Source: Methanobrevibacter sp. (GTDB lineage: Archaea; Methanobacteriota; Methanobacteria; Methanobacteriales; Methanobacteriaceae). Taken from it: 64,000 nucleotides of DNA. The DNA is taken from positions 57,074 to 121,073 of the forward strand of contig NZ_JAFRSC010000016.1 in assembly GCF_017427765.1 (NCBI RefSeq), read 5' to 3'. The translations under genes were made by a program, and so were the position numbers. Shown here one piece after another: positions 16,002 to 25,740 of this stretch; positions within the stretch are counted from its first letter, which is position 1, and each line of letters begins with the position of its first letter. The notes under the pieces are model-generated. The model saw nothing but the letters and a program-made list of their open reading frames with translations. It ran no database searches and was not told the origin of the DNA.

Positions 16002-17314
16002 ACCAACTCCAATTCAAATCCTAACTCAGCCATAGATTCAATAAAATTAGGAAATGACACGTCAAATACTTCCCCATTTGTTATTTCAATATCATGTTTT
16101 AAACCAATTAGTGAAAATGCCATAGCCAACCTGTGATCTCCATGAGAATCAACAACACCTGAGCCAACTCCGCCAGTTATACTCATTCCGTCTTCGCGTT
16201 CAGTTAATTTACAGCCCAATTTTTCTAACTCTCTGCAAGTAGTATCAATTCTGTCAGTTTCTTTAACTCTGGCATGAGCCACACCAGTGATATTAGTAGT
16301 GCCTTCAGCCATCGCCGCTAGAACTGCAACGGTGATGAGCAAATCCGGAGCATTAGACAAATCAACATCTATAGATTTTAAATGTCCATTTGATGCAATT
16401 TCAACATAATCCTCACCACGGATAATTGTGGCACCCATTTTTTGCAATATATCTAAAATTACCTTATCTCCCTGTTTAGAATTCCTAAACAGATTTTTAA
16501 TTTTAGCATTTCCACCATTAATAGCTATCAATGCTAAAAGATATGATGCTGAAGAATAATCACCTTCAACTGTATAATCACAAGCCACATATTCCTGCTT
16601 TATAACCTTAAATTCATCAATCCTACAACTTTGATGCTCCTTATCACAATTATCGTGCTTTAAGTAATATCCTTTTAGTATTTTAACACCGAATTTTCTC
16701 ATAATATCCAAAGTCATGTTAACATATGGCTTTGATTTAAATTCCGGAAGAACATATAATGCTACACCATGTTTTGACAAAGGTGAAGATATTAAAATTG
16801 ATGAAATAAACTGTGAGCTAACATTTCCATAAATATTTGTTTCACCACCAACATAACCTGGTTTAATCAATATTGGTGCCTTTTCATTATCATTAATTGA
16901 TTCTGCATTGACACCCAACGGTTGTAGGGCGCTCATTAATAAACCCATTGGACGGGTTTGCAGGGAATCATCACCAGTTAAAACTACTTCATTATCACTT
17001 AAAGCAGCCACCGAAGTCATTAGACGCAAGGTAGTTCCAGAATTTGCCAAATCAATCGGTTTAGTTGAAGAATTGTGAAGTTTCCCTCCTGTTCCAATAA
17101 CTTCCAAATAATCTTCAGATTTATTAATTTCAGCACCCAACGCTTTACAAACTCTAATTGATGCCAAAGTATCTTCAGAATACAACATGTCATATAATTT
17201 CGAAGTGCCTTTTGCAAGTGATGCCAAAATTACTGCTCTGTGAGAATAGCTTTTTGAAGGCGGCGCTTTGACAACACCCCCAATTTCTGAAATCTTTTTA
17301 ACCTTAAGAATCAT
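15998..17314 (-). CDS. aroA: 3-phosphoshikimate 1-carboxyvinyltransferase (EPSP synthase)
   Basis: Shikimate pathway enzyme joining PEP and shikimate-3-phosphate; 438 aa, normal length. Visible family motifs are [17 protein letters not shown] near the start, [17 protein letters not shown] near residue 90, and the C-terminal RVKETDRI and [14 protein letters not shown]. It heads a two-gene unit with nth. The internal segment [16 protein letters not shown] near 220 is a cysteine-containing insertion not typical of bacterial enzymes. Confidence 0.93.
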   Translation of the reverse strand: MILKVKKISEIGGVVKAPPSKSYSHRAVILASLAKGTSKLYDMLYSEDTLASIRVCKALGAEINKSEDYLEVIGTGGKLHNSSTKPIDLANSGTTLRLMTSVAALSDNEVVLTGDDSLQTRPMGLLMSALQPLGVNAESINDNEKAPILIKPGYVGGETNIYGNVSSQFISSILISSPLSKHGVALYVLPEFKSKPYVNMTLDIMRKFGVKILKGYYLKHDNCDKEHQSCRIDEFKVIKQEYVACDYTVEGDYSSASYLLALIAINGGNAKIKNLFRNSKQGDKVILDILQKMGATIIRGEDYVEIASNGHLKSIDVDLSNAPDLLITVAVLAAMAEGTTNITGVAHARVKETDRIDTTCRELEKLGCKLTEREDGMSITGGVGSGVVDSHGDHRLAMAFSLIGLKHDIEITNGEVFDVSFPNFIESMAELGFELELV

Positions 17315-17404
17315 TTTATCATGCCAAAGATATATAAAATATTTATCATTTATTAAATTTTAGATAATAATAAATTAAATTCCAAAATTGGATAATTAGA
17401 TGAA

Positions 17405-19540
17405 TTAAAATACTTTTTCAATAGTTAAAATGTTTTGATTATTTTCATAATTGTAATCAATTCTATCCGCATTTTTCCGAACTATTGTCAAACCTAATCC
17501 ACCAATCTCTCTTTTTTCTGCTTCAAGAGTTAAATCAGGAGACTCATTATTTAAAGGATTAAACTCTATTCCTCCATCAATAAAATTCATAATTATCCTC
17601 AAAGGGTCTTCTAAAAGTCCATATTGGATTTTTATTTCACCCTCTTTTTCATAAGCATAATTACAAATATTTACAAACAATTCTTCCATTATTAACTCCA
17701 ACTGCAATTTAGATTTTATTGGGACTTCTTTATCTTCGAGCAATTCTTCAATTGTTAATAAAAGTACATCCAAATTATCTGTATTAGATTTTAAAATAAT
17801 TTCTTCCATTTTCAATCCGCAATCCTGGTCCAATTCTTCATCTATTAAAATATTGAAGAAAGACCTATCTAGTTCATCCATTAGTATTCTAGGAGGTTTA
17901 ACTTGAGCGGGAGAAGAACCTCTGGCAACTTTTAATTCTTTATATAGCAGATAAGTTTCAGGTTGCAGCAAATGAAGTTCTGTTTTTCCAAGTAACCCTT
18001 TTTCAAGTTTATTTTGTAAAACTGGATCAGTAGCACAGAAATTCTCATTTATTTTTTTCTGAATGATTCCTTTTGTTACATCATCCGGTAAATCCTCAAC
18101 TTCCATTAAATAAACATATTTCATTGGAGATGATTCCGAATCAGCATAAACTGAGAAATCTATTAAATCGAATCCTAAATCCTTTTCTGTTTTATATGCT
18201 GCTGCTCTTAAGTTTACTTCGTTAACCTTCTCACCTGCCAAACTTAAACATTGGTCCATCCTATATAAAAATTCAATCATTGGTGTGTTGTTATATTTTC
18301 CAATACATCGAACAACGTCTTTCATCCTGTAACGATAAAATCCGGATAGATTAGTAGTAATAACTTCATATTCTTTTCCTTCTTCTAATTTATCCAGAGT
18401 CACGATTTTACTAAAGTCCCCATCAGCATCCAACGGTAAAAACTCATAAAACATACTGTCAGGTATGAGAACTTCATCATGACTGTTTAATTCAGTAAAA
18501 AGTGAGAATATACCTTCAGATGCAGTTAATCCAATTAATGCAAAATTAAATTCAGGACCTGTAAACTCTTTAATTTTTTCAACATAATTTGAAAAACCTC
18601 CAGATCCACATCCTATAAGGAGCAACATTCTCGGCCAAATTTTAGGAACAATAGGTTCATCAAAGCCTTCTTTGAATATTTTTCTAAGTTCATCTGCCCT
18701 TTCAGGCATCGGTTTGATTTTTCCAAGTAAACTTTCACGAACTTCATCAGACATTTTTACAGACTCATTAATAGTCCCATTTTCAATATCTTTAACTAAC
18801 AGTTCCCAATTACCTTTAATGTAACGTAAAATTTCTAAAAACAAACTTACAAAACTGGTTATTGTAAATGAAATGTCAGGATTTATTAATGCAAAGCGTG
18901 CATGGATATAACGAATATCAGTTCCGACCTCAGGAATTAAAGCCTCAATCGGAGATGTGATAAACTCAGAAATTTTATCGCCAAAACCACCCATTATCTT
19001 ACCTGAAATAGAACCATAAGTGTCACCGGAAGGCAATGTAGATATGGAAAGTTCTGTTAAATTTAAAAAAGGATATTTAATCCAGTCAAAACCAACTTTT
19101 TCAGAAAACATGTTGAATAGATAAGCATAATTATATTTCATGTTGATTTCTTGATTAAGAGAGCTGGCAGGTATCCTTTTAGGATTCCCCATTGTACCGG
19201 ATGATTTTGCATAATGAATTACTTCATAGGAGGTTAATAGATTTTTCTCTCCGTTTTCAGTCATTCTGTAAATGTAATCTGCATAACTATCATAATCAGT
19301 TATAGGAACCTTGTTTTGATATTCCTCAATGCTTTTAATATTTGCAAAATCATATTTTTGACCATACTCTGTATCTTTATTATCCTCAAGAATTTTAAAC
19401 AATAAATCAGCATTATATTTCATAGGGTCCTTGGTCATAATATCTAATGATTCACGAACCATATTTCCATCTGAAATACACTTTAAATAAAACCGTTCAG
19501 AAAAGGATAATTTAGAAATATCAATATTGCTTAAATCCAT
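17405..19540 (-). CDS. GH3-type acyl-adenylating enzyme fused to RsbW-like histidine-kinase-fold ATPase, 711 aa
   Basis: Residues 1-575 match the GH3 family (plant auxin-responsive acyl-acid amido synthetases and bacterial relatives). Signs are the ATP loop YAKSSGTMGNPKRIP near 110-124, LIGLTASEG, and the YRYRMKDVVRCIGKY and LAGEKVNE stretches of the adenylating fold. Residues 586-711 are a separate GHKL ATPase: N-box MEELFVNICNYAY near 618-630, FIDGGIEFNP near 653, and GGLGLTIV near 680, as in RsbW/SpoIIAB anti-sigma kinases. It is last in the MATE-STAS-GH3 operon, 14 nt after the STAS gene. The likely role is conjugation of a small acid under control of the partner switch; the substrate is unknown. 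Confidence 0.8.
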   Translation of the reverse strand: MDLSNIDISKLSFSERFYLKCISDGNMVRESLDIMTKDPMKYNADLLFKILEDNKDTEYGQKYDFANIKSIEEYQNKVPITDYDSYADYIYRMTENGEKNLLTSYEVIHYAKSSGTMGNPKRIPASSLNQEINMKYNYAYLFNMFSEKVGFDWIKYPFLNLTELSISTLPSGDTYGSISGKIMGGFGDKISEFITSPIEALIPEVGTDIRYIHARFALINPDISFTITSFVSLFLEILRYIKGNWELLVKDIENGTINESVKMSDEVRESLLGKIKPMPERADELRKIFKEGFDEPIVPKIWPRMLLLIGCGSGGFSNYVEKIKEFTGPEFNFALIGLTASEGIFSLFTELNSHDEVLIPDSMFYEFLPLDADGDFSKIVTLDKLEEGKEYEVITTNLSGFYRYRMKDVVRCIGKYNNTPMIEFLYRMDQCLSLAGEKVNEVNLRAAAYKTEKDLGFDLIDFSVYADSESSPMKYVYLMEVEDLPDDVTKGIIQKKINENFCATDPVLQNKLEKGLLGKTELHLLQPETYLLYKELKVARGSSPAQVKPPRILMDELDRSFFNILIDEELDQDCGLKMEEIILKSNTDNLDVLLLTIEELLEDKEVPIKSKLQLELIMEELFVNICNYAYEKEGEIKIQYGLLEDPLRIIMNFIDGGIEFNPLNNESPDLTLEAEKREIGGLGLTIVRKNADRIDYNYENNQNILTIEKVF

Positions 19541-19554
19541 AATTCAACCTCAAA

Positions 19555-19851
19555 CTACTCAATTGTCAAGATATCTACAAATCCAGTTGATTCGAATACC
19601 TCCATAACAATATCCTGAACATTAGTTACCTTCATAGAACCTTGTTCGTTCATTGTTTTTTGAGTAGATAAAATTATTCTAAGTCCTGCACTTGAAATAT
19701 AAATCAATTCAGATAAATCAAAAGTTAACTCTTCAACATCCGTTAAACTATCTTTTAGTACTTCTGATAGTTCAGGAGCAGTTTTTGTATCCAATCTACC
19801 CGCTAATTTAATATCTAATTTTTTTCCGTCTTTTTGTTTTTCTATATCCAT
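19555..19851 (-). CDS. STAS-domain antagonist (SpoIIAA/RsbV-like), 98 aa
   Basis: Single STAS domain of normal length. LAGRLDTKTAPEL and LTFDLSELIYISSAGLRII hold the strand-loop-helix with the phosphorylatable serine (S53 in ISSAGLR). In bacteria such proteins bind anti-sigma kinases when dephosphorylated by an SpoIIE/RsbU phosphatase. Here it sits between two genes encoding such kinase domains (12 and 14 nt gaps) and opposite two phosphatase genes, so the whole cycle is encoded in one place. GGTGAATTT precedes the start. Confidence 0.88.
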   Translation of the reverse strand: MDIEKQKDGKKLDIKLAGRLDTKTAPELSEVLKDSLTDVEELTFDLSELIYISSAGLRIILSTQKTMNEQGSMKVTNVQDIVMEVFESTGFVDILTIE

Positions 19852-19863
19852 AAATTCACCAAT

Positions 19864-21612
19864 TTAGTTTTTAGGAATAATGATCTTATTGTTATTTAAT
19901 TTAAGGTTGTTATTGTAATCTATGTCCTTTGAAAAGTTTTTAACTATTTTAATTCCATAAAATTCCTTTTTATTCCAGATATCGCCTTCAATATCAAAAG
20001 GAACTCCATTATCCTGGAAATAAATAATTACTTCTTCAGTGTTCTTATAAAGAATTCTGATATTTAAATATTTATTTTTCTTAAATTTATAGGCATGGGT
20101 AAAAATAGTTGTTCCCATTTCCTCAAGTATCAATTGTATTCTCAATTTGGTTTTATCATTCAAATCACTATCATTCAATTTTTCATCAATATTCTCAACG
20201 AGGTCCAATAACTCCTCTTCTGACTCAAGATATGCTGTATAAGTGTCTTCAGATGGAAATTCATTTTCATCCATAATTACAAAATCACTTAATGATTTAG
20301 GGAATTTTTTAGTTTTTAATTTAATTAAGAAAGGTAAACTAAGCAATGTAACAATTTCACACAATACAAAACTTATCCAAATACCATCACCACCAATTAA
20401 AAATGAAAATATTGTTGCAAATGCTGACAAGAATAGGAAACTATGGGCGAAACTAATATAATTGGCAATCTTTAGCTGCTGTGTTGCATTATAAAAGTTC
20501 AATAAAATAAAACATAATCCCGAAAACGGCAAAGACCATGTAAATATTCTAAGACCTCTTATTGCAGTGTCATACACTTCAGGATTATTTCCAAACATGT
20601 ACACGAAATAAGGGGCAAAAATAAAGAGAATTATAGAAATAATAAAAATGATAACCAATGCATATTTAATTGATATTTCCAATAATTGTTCCAAGTGAGT
20701 TTTATCATTTTCACCATAAAAAACACCGCCCAATGCTAAAGTAGTAGACCCGATTCCAATACCTACACTACATAACAATGTATAAACATTCGATTGTACA
20801 GAAAGGGCACCTAAAAATATAACTCCACCAACCCATACTCCTAAATTATTTGTAATTATTGTACGGACCATATTATAAACCTGATTCAAAGCACTTGGAA
20901 GGCCTGACTTGATTATCTCGGACAATTCCATTTTAAATTCTAAATTCTTTTGGAATTTATATGAACTTTTTTTTGAAAGAAAATGGCTCAATAGAAATAG
21001 AACTGTAATCATGTTACTTAATGCAGTTGCAAGTCCAATACCAAAAATATCCATTTTCAATATCAGTACAAATACCAAATCTAAAATTAAATTTAATATA
21101 AATAATATCAAACCAGCATAAAGACCCAATAGAGGATACCCATCGATTCTTGAATAATTTACAAAAATATATAAAAACATCAAAGGTAATATCGTTAAAA
21201 ACAAACCTCTCATTAGTGATACAGTTGCATCTAATGATTCGCCTGATGCACCTAATATTTGGGCAACATTTGTTGAAAAAAATAACAATGATACAGTTAA
21301 AACAATCCCCACAATTGCCGCAACAATACAAGTCACGGAGAAATTGTTATTTACTCTTTTCTCATCAGCCAGGTTATTGGATGCAACAATGGAACCGCCA
21401 TACGAGAAAATATATCCTATTGCCAGATTGGCATAAATAATTGGCATCGCTAAACCGAATGCTGCAAGACCAATATTGCCAAAGAAATTACCAATGACAA
21501 TTCCATTTAAAATAACAGTTAAAATAGTAAGTACAACAGAAATTACTGTTCCGAATAAATAGTTTTTAAAAAAAGAATTTAATAATTTATTATCATTGCT
21601 TAATAAATTCAT
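19864..21612 (-). CDS. MATE-family exporter fused to RsbW-like ATPase domain, 582 aa
   Basis: Residues 1-445 form about twelve transmembrane helices of the MATE family (GTVISVVLTILTVILNGIVIGNF at the start, and GLPSALNQVYNMVRTIITNNLG opening the second half). Residues 464-582 are cytoplasmic and carry a GHKL ATPase: N-box ILEEMGTTIFTHA near 497, FQDNGVPFDI near 533, and FYGIKIVKNFS near 551. The glycine-rich G2 box is weak (YGIKIV), so kinase activity is less certain than in the GH3 fusion; it could serve as a binding domain for the STAS protein. First gene of the leftward operon. Confidence 0.8.
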   Translation of the reverse strand: MNLLSNDNKLLNSFFKNYLFGTVISVVLTILTVILNGIVIGNFFGNIGLAAFGLAMPIIYANLAIGYIFSYGGSIVASNNLADEKRVNNNFSVTCIVAAIVGIVLTVSLLFFSTNVAQILGASGESLDATVSLMRGLFLTILPLMFLYIFVNYSRIDGYPLLGLYAGLILFILNLILDLVFVLILKMDIFGIGLATALSNMITVLFLLSHFLSKKSSYKFQKNLEFKMELSEIIKSGLPSALNQVYNMVRTIITNNLGVWVGGVIFLGALSVQSNVYTLLCSVGIGIGSTTLALGGVFYGENDKTHLEQLLEISIKYALVIIFIISIILFIFAPYFVYMFGNNPEVYDTAIRGLRIFTWSLPFSGLCFILLNFYNATQQLKIANYISFAHSFLFLSAFATIFSFLIGGDGIWISFVLCEIVTLLSLPFLIKLKTKKFPKSLSDFVIMDENEFPSEDTYTAYLESEEELLDLVENIDEKLNDSDLNDKTKLRIQLILEEMGTTIFTHAYKFKKNKYLNIRILYKNTEEVIIYFQDNGVPFDIEGDIWNKKEFYGIKIVKNFSKDIDYNNNLKLNNNKIIIPKN

Positions 21613-21871
21613 AATTCAACCAACTGTAAAATACACATTACTATTTTTAAATTTTAAAATATATATACATATATTTTTAATTAGAATATTCGTATTTCTA
21701 ACATCCCCTCAATTCAATGTAGATGAAATAATTATATTGAATACTTTTTAGTAATAATCAATATTATATATTATTCATAAAAAAACCAATTTGTTCTATT
21801 AAATACTAACATTTTTTAGAAAAATAACTAAAAAAAGATTTATATATACCAGTATTTATACATAATATTCA
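21613..21871. promoter_or_regulatory. divergent promoter region of the partner-switching cluster
   Basis: This 259-nt AT-rich gap separates the two divergent halves. Rightward, TTTATATATA at 21839-21848 with a purine-rich BRE-like stretch before it lies only 24 nt from ATG 21872, so the rightward mRNA is probably leaderless; no ribosome binding site is visible. Leftward, a TATA-like stretch at 21661-21680 lies about 50 nt from the MATE start, leaving a short leader. Confidence 0.5.
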
Positions 21872-23794
21872 ATGGTTCCTTCAAAAATTAAAAAGTTATT
21901 CAGTAATCCAATATTCCTATTCATTTTCACATTTTGTGTGGAATTGATATTAAACTACCTTTTCGAATACCAACGTATTGGAGGCAATTACATATTTATA
22001 GACATGGCTTTTGCCCCAACATTCGGTTTGATGTTTGGTCCGGCAGGAGCTTTAGGTTTTGCAACTGCAACATTAACCGGGGAACTAATTGAAGGAATAG
22101 GTTTTCCTACACCGATTATTGATTTTGCAACAACATTTTTTATTTCACTGCTAGCATATAAATTGTGGTATAATATTTTAACAAAAAAGAAAATAGACAC
22201 CCCAAGATTTAACTCAACATATAATATTGTTAAGTTCTTTTGCATAACAGTGATTGTTTCCATTGTATATTTTGCACTTCTAGTTATTTCTTTTTCATTG
22301 TATCCAGGTTTAAATTTCTCATATTCCATTACAGATGTGGATTTTAACTTCCCTTACATTTTAAATATTATTACATTTTCAATAATATTCGGATTGCTAC
22401 TGATTAGTTCTTTTAATATACTTAAGATACCTTTACGAACTCCTAAAAGAAGAATAACAAAAATAAACATTAACCCATATTATCTTTTAACAGTACTTTT
22501 AATATGTGTAGCATATATCATGTTTAAGGAATTCATTGTAGGTATTAGGTTCATAAAGCATATTTTCTATTTTATATTAATAGTGACTTCTCTGCTGATA
22601 TGTTTCAATACTTTTGACAGGACAATTAAGCCAACAAACGACAACTATTCTATTATTGAAGAAATTATATTAATCTTTTTAATAATTATATCCATAACTA
22701 TATTTTTGAACTTTAACTATTTCAACACACTTATTTTATCATTTACACCTGATCTTGATCCATCATATCAACTTTTACTTATCATTGCATTCACAAGCAT
22801 TTTAATATTACTAGTTTCATTAATTCATATACAATACATCGAAAAAAAGATAACCAATCCACTTTACACACTAATTGATACTGCAGACAATTACTTTAAA
22901 ACAGAAAATAGAAGTGAATCAATTATTAATGTAAAAAAATACATTGGAAATGACAGTATTGGAGTATTGGCCAATTCATTTGTAAGGTCCTATAATAAGA
23001 TTAAGAATAATTTAAAGCAAATTCAAATTACAACTTCTGAAAAAGAAAAATTCAAAACTGAATTTGATGTTGCAAGCAATATACAATCAAACATGGTGCC
23101 AAAAAATTTCGAGGAATTTTCAGAAAATGAATTTGAAGTCAGCGCTACAATGAAACCTGCAAGAGAAGTTGGCGGGGACTTCTATGATTATTTCAAAATT
23201 GATGAAGACAATGTATACTTTGTCATTGGCGATGTAAGTGGTAAAGGAATCCCTTCAACATTATTCATGGTTAAAACAATGTATTTAATTAAAAACCATT
23301 CTAAATTTAATGATGATTTGTCACAGGTTATTGAAAAAGTAAACAATTTGGCTTATGAAAGAAATGATGAGGAATTATTTGTAACAACATGGATTGGAAA
23401 ATTAAATTTAAAGAGCGGAAAACTGTCCTATGTTAATGCCGGACACAACCAACCGTTAATTAAACATGGCCCCTCCGATTTTGAGTATTTAAATACACAT
23501 CCAAATTTAGTCATTGGAGGAATGAAAGACATCAAATACAGTGAACATGAAATTAATTTGAATGCCGGAGACATGATATTCTTATATACTGACGGAGTTA
23601 CTGAAGCTAATGACAATTATGATGAATTTTATGGAGAAGAACGGTTAAAAGAAATAATCAATGAAAATAAAAATGAAAAATTAAGCGATATAATAACTGA
23701 AATTAATAAAGACATTAATAATTTTTGCAATAATAAGCAATTTGACGATACAACAATGCTTATAATAAAATATAATGGAGCAGGTGGAAAATGA
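21872..23794 (+). CDS. membrane SpoIIE/RsbU-type PP2C phosphatase, 640 aa
   Basis: The first 330 residues hold about eight to ten membrane segments. The early part (FIDMAFAPTFGLMFGPAGAL) resembles a small-molecule-sensing or transporter-like membrane domain. A HAMP-like linker (about 335-390) and coiled coil lead to the phosphatase, with GGDFYDYF near 433, VIGDVSGKG near 451, NAGHNQPLI near 525 and LYTDGVTEAND near 570. The metal-binding aspartates are present, so it should be active. The expected job is dephosphorylating the STAS protein in response to a membrane signal. It overlaps the second phosphatase gene by 4 nt. Confidence 0.88.
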   Translation: MVPSKIKKLFSNPIFLFIFTFCVELILNYLFEYQRIGGNYIFIDMAFAPTFGLMFGPAGALGFATATLTGELIEGIGFPTPIIDFATTFFISLLAYKLWYNILTKKKIDTPRFNSTYNIVKFFCITVIVSIVYFALLVISFSLYPGLNFSYSITDVDFNFPYILNIITFSIIFGLLLISSFNILKIPLRTPKRRITKININPYYLLTVLLICVAYIMFKEFIVGIRFIKHIFYFILIVTSLLICFNTFDRTIKPTNDNYSIIEEIILIFLIIISITIFLNFNYFNTLILSFTPDLDPSYQLLLIIAFTSILILLVSLIHIQYIEKKITNPLYTLIDTADNYFKTENRSESIINVKKYIGNDSIGVLANSFVRSYNKIKNNLKQIQITTSEKEKFKTEFDVASNIQSNMVPKNFEEFSENEFEVSATMKPAREVGGDFYDYFKIDEDNVYFVIGDVSGKGIPSTLFMVKTMYLIKNHSKFNDDLSQVIEKVNNLAYERNDEELFVTTWIGKLNLKSGKLSYVNAGHNQPLIKHGPSDFEYLNTHPNLVIGGMKDIKYSEHEINLNAGDMIFLYTDGVTEANDNYDEFYGEERLKEIINENKNEKLSDIITEINKDINNFCNNKQFDDTTMLIIKYNGAGGK

Positions 23795-25656
23795 TTAGTA
23801 AAGAACTTTTCAAATCAAGGAAATTTATAATATTAATCTCCATGATGATAAATATAATGCTAATTTTAATTGGATCCATCTGGTTTGATAACAATTCTAT
23901 TCACTTAGAGTTATCCTCTTTACTTTTACTAAGTTTATTGTTAGGCCCATATTCGATAGTAGGATTTACCATAGTTGAAGTATTATATTGGATTTTATTT
24001 TTAGGCATGACCAACCCTCTAACAATCCTATTAACTGGTTCATCCCTATTTATTTTGGGAATAATGCCTTGGAAATTATGGTATTCAATCAAATCTAATA
24101 GAAATTATGAAATACCTAATTTAAATAGTTTTAGTAGTTTCATTAAAATAATATGCATCATATTTTTCATGATTCTGCAAACATATCTGTTTACCAATCA
24201 AATCTTTGATAAAGTCATCAATTTAAATCTTGAAAGCTATTATATGATATTCGTATTAGGATTGATTTTGCTGTTGTTAGGTATGGGAATATTTGGAAAA
24301 TTAAATATTGCAACATATACTCCAAAACAAATTAAAAAAATCATGCCTATTAAATTATATGAAGCATTCTTCTTAATTTCAATAATACTTTCAATTCTTA
24401 CAATAAACAACCAAAATACTATTTATTTACTTTTAATTTTAATATTCTCCGGAATATTTTTAATTAAACCACTGAATGAAGATGTCTTTAAAATAGAAAA
24501 TACTCAAAAACCTACATTATTTTATAATGCATTTATTACAATATTCGTTATATTAATTATAATCCCTACTATTCTTTTGATTTCATTAACAATAAGTGGA
24601 GTTTATAAATTTGGTATTGCATCTGAATTTTTAAATTATCTTATTATGTTATCCGGATTTTTCCTGGCCATTCTAATACCATTAATAATTTATATGCTGT
24701 TTTTGGAAAAGCAAGTTATACAACCAATCGATCAGTTATCCACATATCTGTCTGAAGAGATAAGTGATGATAATGATTTAGAGGATTTAGTTAATAATTT
24801 GAATTCAATTACCGTAAACAATGAAATAAAATCACTGTCTGAATCCTTGCTTAACATGCAAAAAGAATTTGTAGATTATACTAACAACTTATTGGATGTA
24901 ACCAAAGAAAAAGAGAGATATGAAACAGAACTCAAATTAGCTCATGAAATTCAATACTCAATGGTTCCGACAGATTTTGAAAAATTCCAGGAAAATAATA
25001 ATCTTAATCTTTGGGGATTTATGAAAGCAGCACATAAGGTTGGCGGAGACTTTTATGATTACTTCAAAATTAATGATGAAAATATTGGATTTGTAATAGG
25101 AGACGTTAGTGGAAAAGGTGTGTCAACTGCATTAATCATGGTAAAAGCCATGACATTAATCAGAGATTATGCAACATATTATTCAGATTTATCAGAAGCA
25201 TTTTACGAAGCCAACAACGAACTTTGTAAAGATAATGTTGAAGAATTGTTTATTAGCTGTTGGCTTGGAAAGCTCAATATAAAAACCGGTGAATTGACTT
25301 ATGTTAATGCAGGACACAAAAAACCATTAATTAAACAAAACAATGGTAATTTTGAATTTTTAAGTGGTAAACCAGGGCTACTTTTAGCAGGAATGGAAAA
25401 TATACACTATGAAAAACACGTTATTCGATTAAAACCTAATGATACATTATTCTTATATACTGACGGAGTTACTGATGCAAACAATAGCAATGATGAATAT
25501 TACGGATACGAAAATCTGCAAAAAACATTAAATCAAAATAAGAATAATGAATTAAGCAGCATTATAAAATCCATTGAAAATGACCTCAACAAATTTTACA
25601 ACAATCAGGAACTATCTGACGATATAGCTATGCTTATTATTAAAATGAAGCAATAA
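23791..25656 (+). CDS. second membrane SpoIIE/RsbU-type PP2C phosphatase, 621 aa
   Basis: Same architecture as its neighbour: multiple membrane segments in residues 1-310, a linker with HAMP-like features (VIQPIDQLSTYLSEE), then the PP2C domain with GGDFYDYF near 417, VIGDVSGKGVSTALIMVK near 436, NAGHKKPLI and LYTDGVTDANN near 555. The ATGA overlap indicates coupled expression. The phosphatase domains are close to each other, whereas the membrane domains differ, suggesting a tandem duplication with divergence of the sensing part, so that two inputs feed one switch. Confidence 0.87.
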   Translation: MISKELFKSRKFIILISMMINIMLILIGSIWFDNNSIHLELSSLLLLSLLLGPYSIVGFTIVEVLYWILFLGMTNPLTILLTGSSLFILGIMPWKLWYSIKSNRNYEIPNLNSFSSFIKIICIIFFMILQTYLFTNQIFDKVINLNLESYYMIFVLGLILLLLGMGIFGKLNIATYTPKQIKKIMPIKLYEAFFLISIILSILTINNQNTIYLLLILIFSGIFLIKPLNEDVFKIENTQKPTLFYNAFITIFVILIIIPTILLISLTISGVYKFGIASEFLNYLIMLSGFFLAILIPLIIYMLFLEKQVIQPIDQLSTYLSEEISDDNDLEDLVNNLNSITVNNEIKSLSESLLNMQKEFVDYTNNLLDVTKEKERYETELKLAHEIQYSMVPTDFEKFQENNNLNLWGFMKAAHKVGGDFYDYFKINDENIGFVIGDVSGKGVSTALIMVKAMTLIRDYATYYSDLSEAFYEANNELCKDNVEELFISCWLGKLNIKTGELTYVNAGHKKPLIKQNNGNFEFLSGKPGLLLAGMENIHYEKHVIRLKPNDTLFLYTDGVTDANNSNDEYYGYENLQKTLNQNKNNELSSIIKSIENDLNKFYNNQELSDDIAMLIIKMKQ

Positions 25657-25740
25657 TTAATGAATTAATAGCTTCAAAGTAATATATCCCATTTCATTTT
25701 ATCAGAATATTTTTTAATTAAATTCAATATATATTTACCT

